Shown here one piece after another: positions 62,926-64,000 of a stretch of DNA of 64,000 nucleotides. The DNA is taken from positions 310,001 to 374,000 of the forward strand of contig NZ_JACJPL010000018.1 of NCBI RefSeq assembly GCF_014696065.1, read 5' to 3'. Position 1 is the stretch's first letter; every line of letters starts with the position of its first letter. Source of the stretch: Leptolyngbya sp. FACHB-261 (GTDB lineage Bacteria > Cyanobacteriota > Cyanobacteriia > FACHB-261). Position numbers and translations under genes: made by a program. The notes under the pieces were generated by a model. That model saw only the letters and a list, made by a program, of their open reading frames with translations. It had not been told where the DNA came from and did not search any database.

Positions 62926-64000
62926 ATGATTAACGTTTCGCCTCGCCTCAAAATGATTGCGCTCGCTACTGCAGCTTTTGCGATGAGTGCGATTAGCCCT
63001 GTACTTGCAGCTAGTTTTGGTCAGAAAGAAGTTGACCAAGGCCGTATGATTGCCATTGCCGCACCCCGAGGTGTCAATGCACATCAGCTGCTGGTTCTAG
63101 AGCAGGTTTCTGATAAGCAAGCCTGCTGGAGCGAAACCGGTTCTAGCCCAACCCTGGTGGATCCCCTGTTGCTGAAATTTGATTTCACGGGCATTTGTGG
63201 ACGCAGCACCGACAGCAATGGTTATTCCATTCGCATGGCAGAGCAAGATTTGGGTTTGCGATACAGTTTGCGGGTTGTCCATCGCAACGGTGACATCGTT
63301 TTATTGGGTGCACCTAACAACCCCAACAACGGTCCAGAAGTTGAAATCGGTAGAGTCAATGGCGAGACCAATGGCTTCGCCAAGATCAATCTGAATCCAG
63401 GTTGGCGCTTCACCAAGCGCACCTTTGAAGGCAAGACCCTGGGTCACTTCTATCTCACCAGTGATACAGACCTTGCCTCTCTACCCAACCCTGGTGCTGG
63501 CAATGGCCCCATACCTGTGACCCCCAGCCCTGTGACACCAGCACCAGGGACACCAGTTCCAGTCACGCCAATGCCTGGATCAAGCCCCGCGCCAACCCCA
63601 GGCACCAGCCCGGCCCCCAGCCCAGGCCCCGTAGTTATGCCTCCGGTCACCCCCGGCCCCATCTTCCCAGGTCCTGTGGTCGTGACGCCGCCGGTTAATC
63701 CCACCAATCCTGTTCCTGCTGTTCCTTCTAAGTTCCGTGACATCGGCAATGATGTCTATGCCAAGGAGATCGAAGCAGCCGTTGCGGAGGGCTTTGTGGC
63801 GGGCTTCTCTGAGGACAGTACCTTCCGTCCAGAAGTGGCGCTGACCCGTGAGCAGTTGGTGTCGATGGTGTTGGAAGCGCTGGGTAAGCTGCCCAATGCC
63901 AACCTCACACTGCCCACTCAAGCTGCGGCCAATCCCTACCCGGATGTTAATGCCTCTCGTTGGAGTGCAGCCAAGATTCAGTTCGCCCGTGACAACCAGA
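62926..64000 (+). CDS. DUF3747 and S-layer-homology protein (cut by window edge)
   Basis: About 358 residues are visible and the frame is open to the window end. Signal peptide (core MIALATAAFAMSAISPVLAA). Then a DUF3747 domain (~residues 27-180; SFGQKEVDQGRMIAIAAPRG, LLLKFDFTGICGRSTDSNGY), a Pro/Thr/Gly-rich linker (~185-265), and an SLH domain beginning FRDIGNDVYAKEIEAAVAEGFVAGF (~268 on). SLH domains tie proteins to cell-wall polymers, so this is a surface or periplasmic protein. It starts with an ATG preceded by AAAGGGA. Confidence 0.9.
   Translation, partial: MINVSPRLKMIALATAAFAMSAISPVLAASFGQKEVDQGRMIAIAAPRGVNAHQLLVLEQVSDKQACWSETGSSPTLVDPLLLKFDFTGICGRSTDSNGYSIRMAEQDLGLRYSLRVVHRNGDIVLLGAPNNPNNGPEVEIGRVNGETNGFAKINLNPGWRFTKRTFEGKTLGHFYLTSDTDLASLPNPGAGNGPIPVTPSPVTPAPGTPVPVTPMPGSSPAPTPGTSPAPSPGPVVMPPVTPGPIFPGPVVVTPPVNPTNPVPAVPSKFRDIGNDVYAKEIEAAVAEGFVAGFSEDSTFRPEVALTREQLVSMVLEALGKLPNANLTLPTQAAANPYPDVNASRWSAAKIQFARDNQ

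Overview
The window is a stretch of cyanobacterial chromosome. Direct evidence is psbU (a photosystem II extrinsic subunit), the cyanobacterial/plastid ribosomal protein PSRP-3 (Ycf65), a DevBCA exporter, a DUF3747/SLH protein, and the rplS-trnW-secE-nusG-rplK-rplA-rplJ-rplL order. Large multi-PAS/GAF hybrid kinases, many Uma2 proteins and short palindromic repeats fit a mid-GC filamentous or Leptolyngbya-like genome, but the species is an inference.

Layout. 0-9 kb is housekeeping: a partial metallophosphoesterase, a minus-strand nadB-coaD-coiled-coil gene run, psbU, and then the plus-strand ribosomal/transcription block with tRNA-Trp, an L10-type leader and a clear terminator after rplL. 9-20 kb is mostly ordinary: comEC with a degenerate metallo-beta-lactamase half, a CAU tRNA (probably Ile2), secreted or anchored hypotheticals, a CNNM/CorC-type membrane protein, PSRP-3, a HAD hydrolase, an aldehyde dehydrogenase, an SMI1-like/OB-like fusion and a DMT transporter. 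20-38 kb is a signalling cluster on the minus strand: two single-domain response regulators, four large sensor kinases (three hybrid), a kinase remnant carrying only a histidine-box domain, and the small stress-type proteins CsbD and GlsB. Two of the hybrid kinases share a 638-bp block with only three synonymous differences.

38-44.5 kb holds a DevBCA-type exporter, transcribed away from a NarL-type two-component pair. The gap between them carries a 15-bp perfect inverted repeat. 44.5-56 kb is an accessory, repeat-rich region. Two halves of an IS5-type transposase bracket two flavin monooxygenases. A YjaB-like acetyltransferase gene is partly duplicated, and in one copy a SAM methyltransferase follows the truncated 5' end; a 90-bp hairpin repeat lies downstream of both. 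There is also a strictly 42-bp-periodic tandem repeat, an Rpn-type nuclease gene broken by one stop codon, three Uma2 genes (one frameshifted), and a ParDE toxin-antitoxin pair lying between a decayed and an intact copy of a GerMN gene end. 56-64 kb returns to ordinary metabolism: exported MsrA, an S9 peptidase with an SGNH hydrolase, a class-V aminotransferase without the desulfurase cysteine, a PAT-like acetyltransferase, a nucleoside hydrolase and the start of a DUF3747-SLH surface protein.

I did not find a system that I can claim is undescribed. The strongest candidates for follow-up are the acetyltransferase/methyltransferase double cassette (47.7-49.5 kb), the kinase gene conversion (30.0/34.0 kb), and the DevBCA/two-component intergenic operator candidate (42.3 kb).
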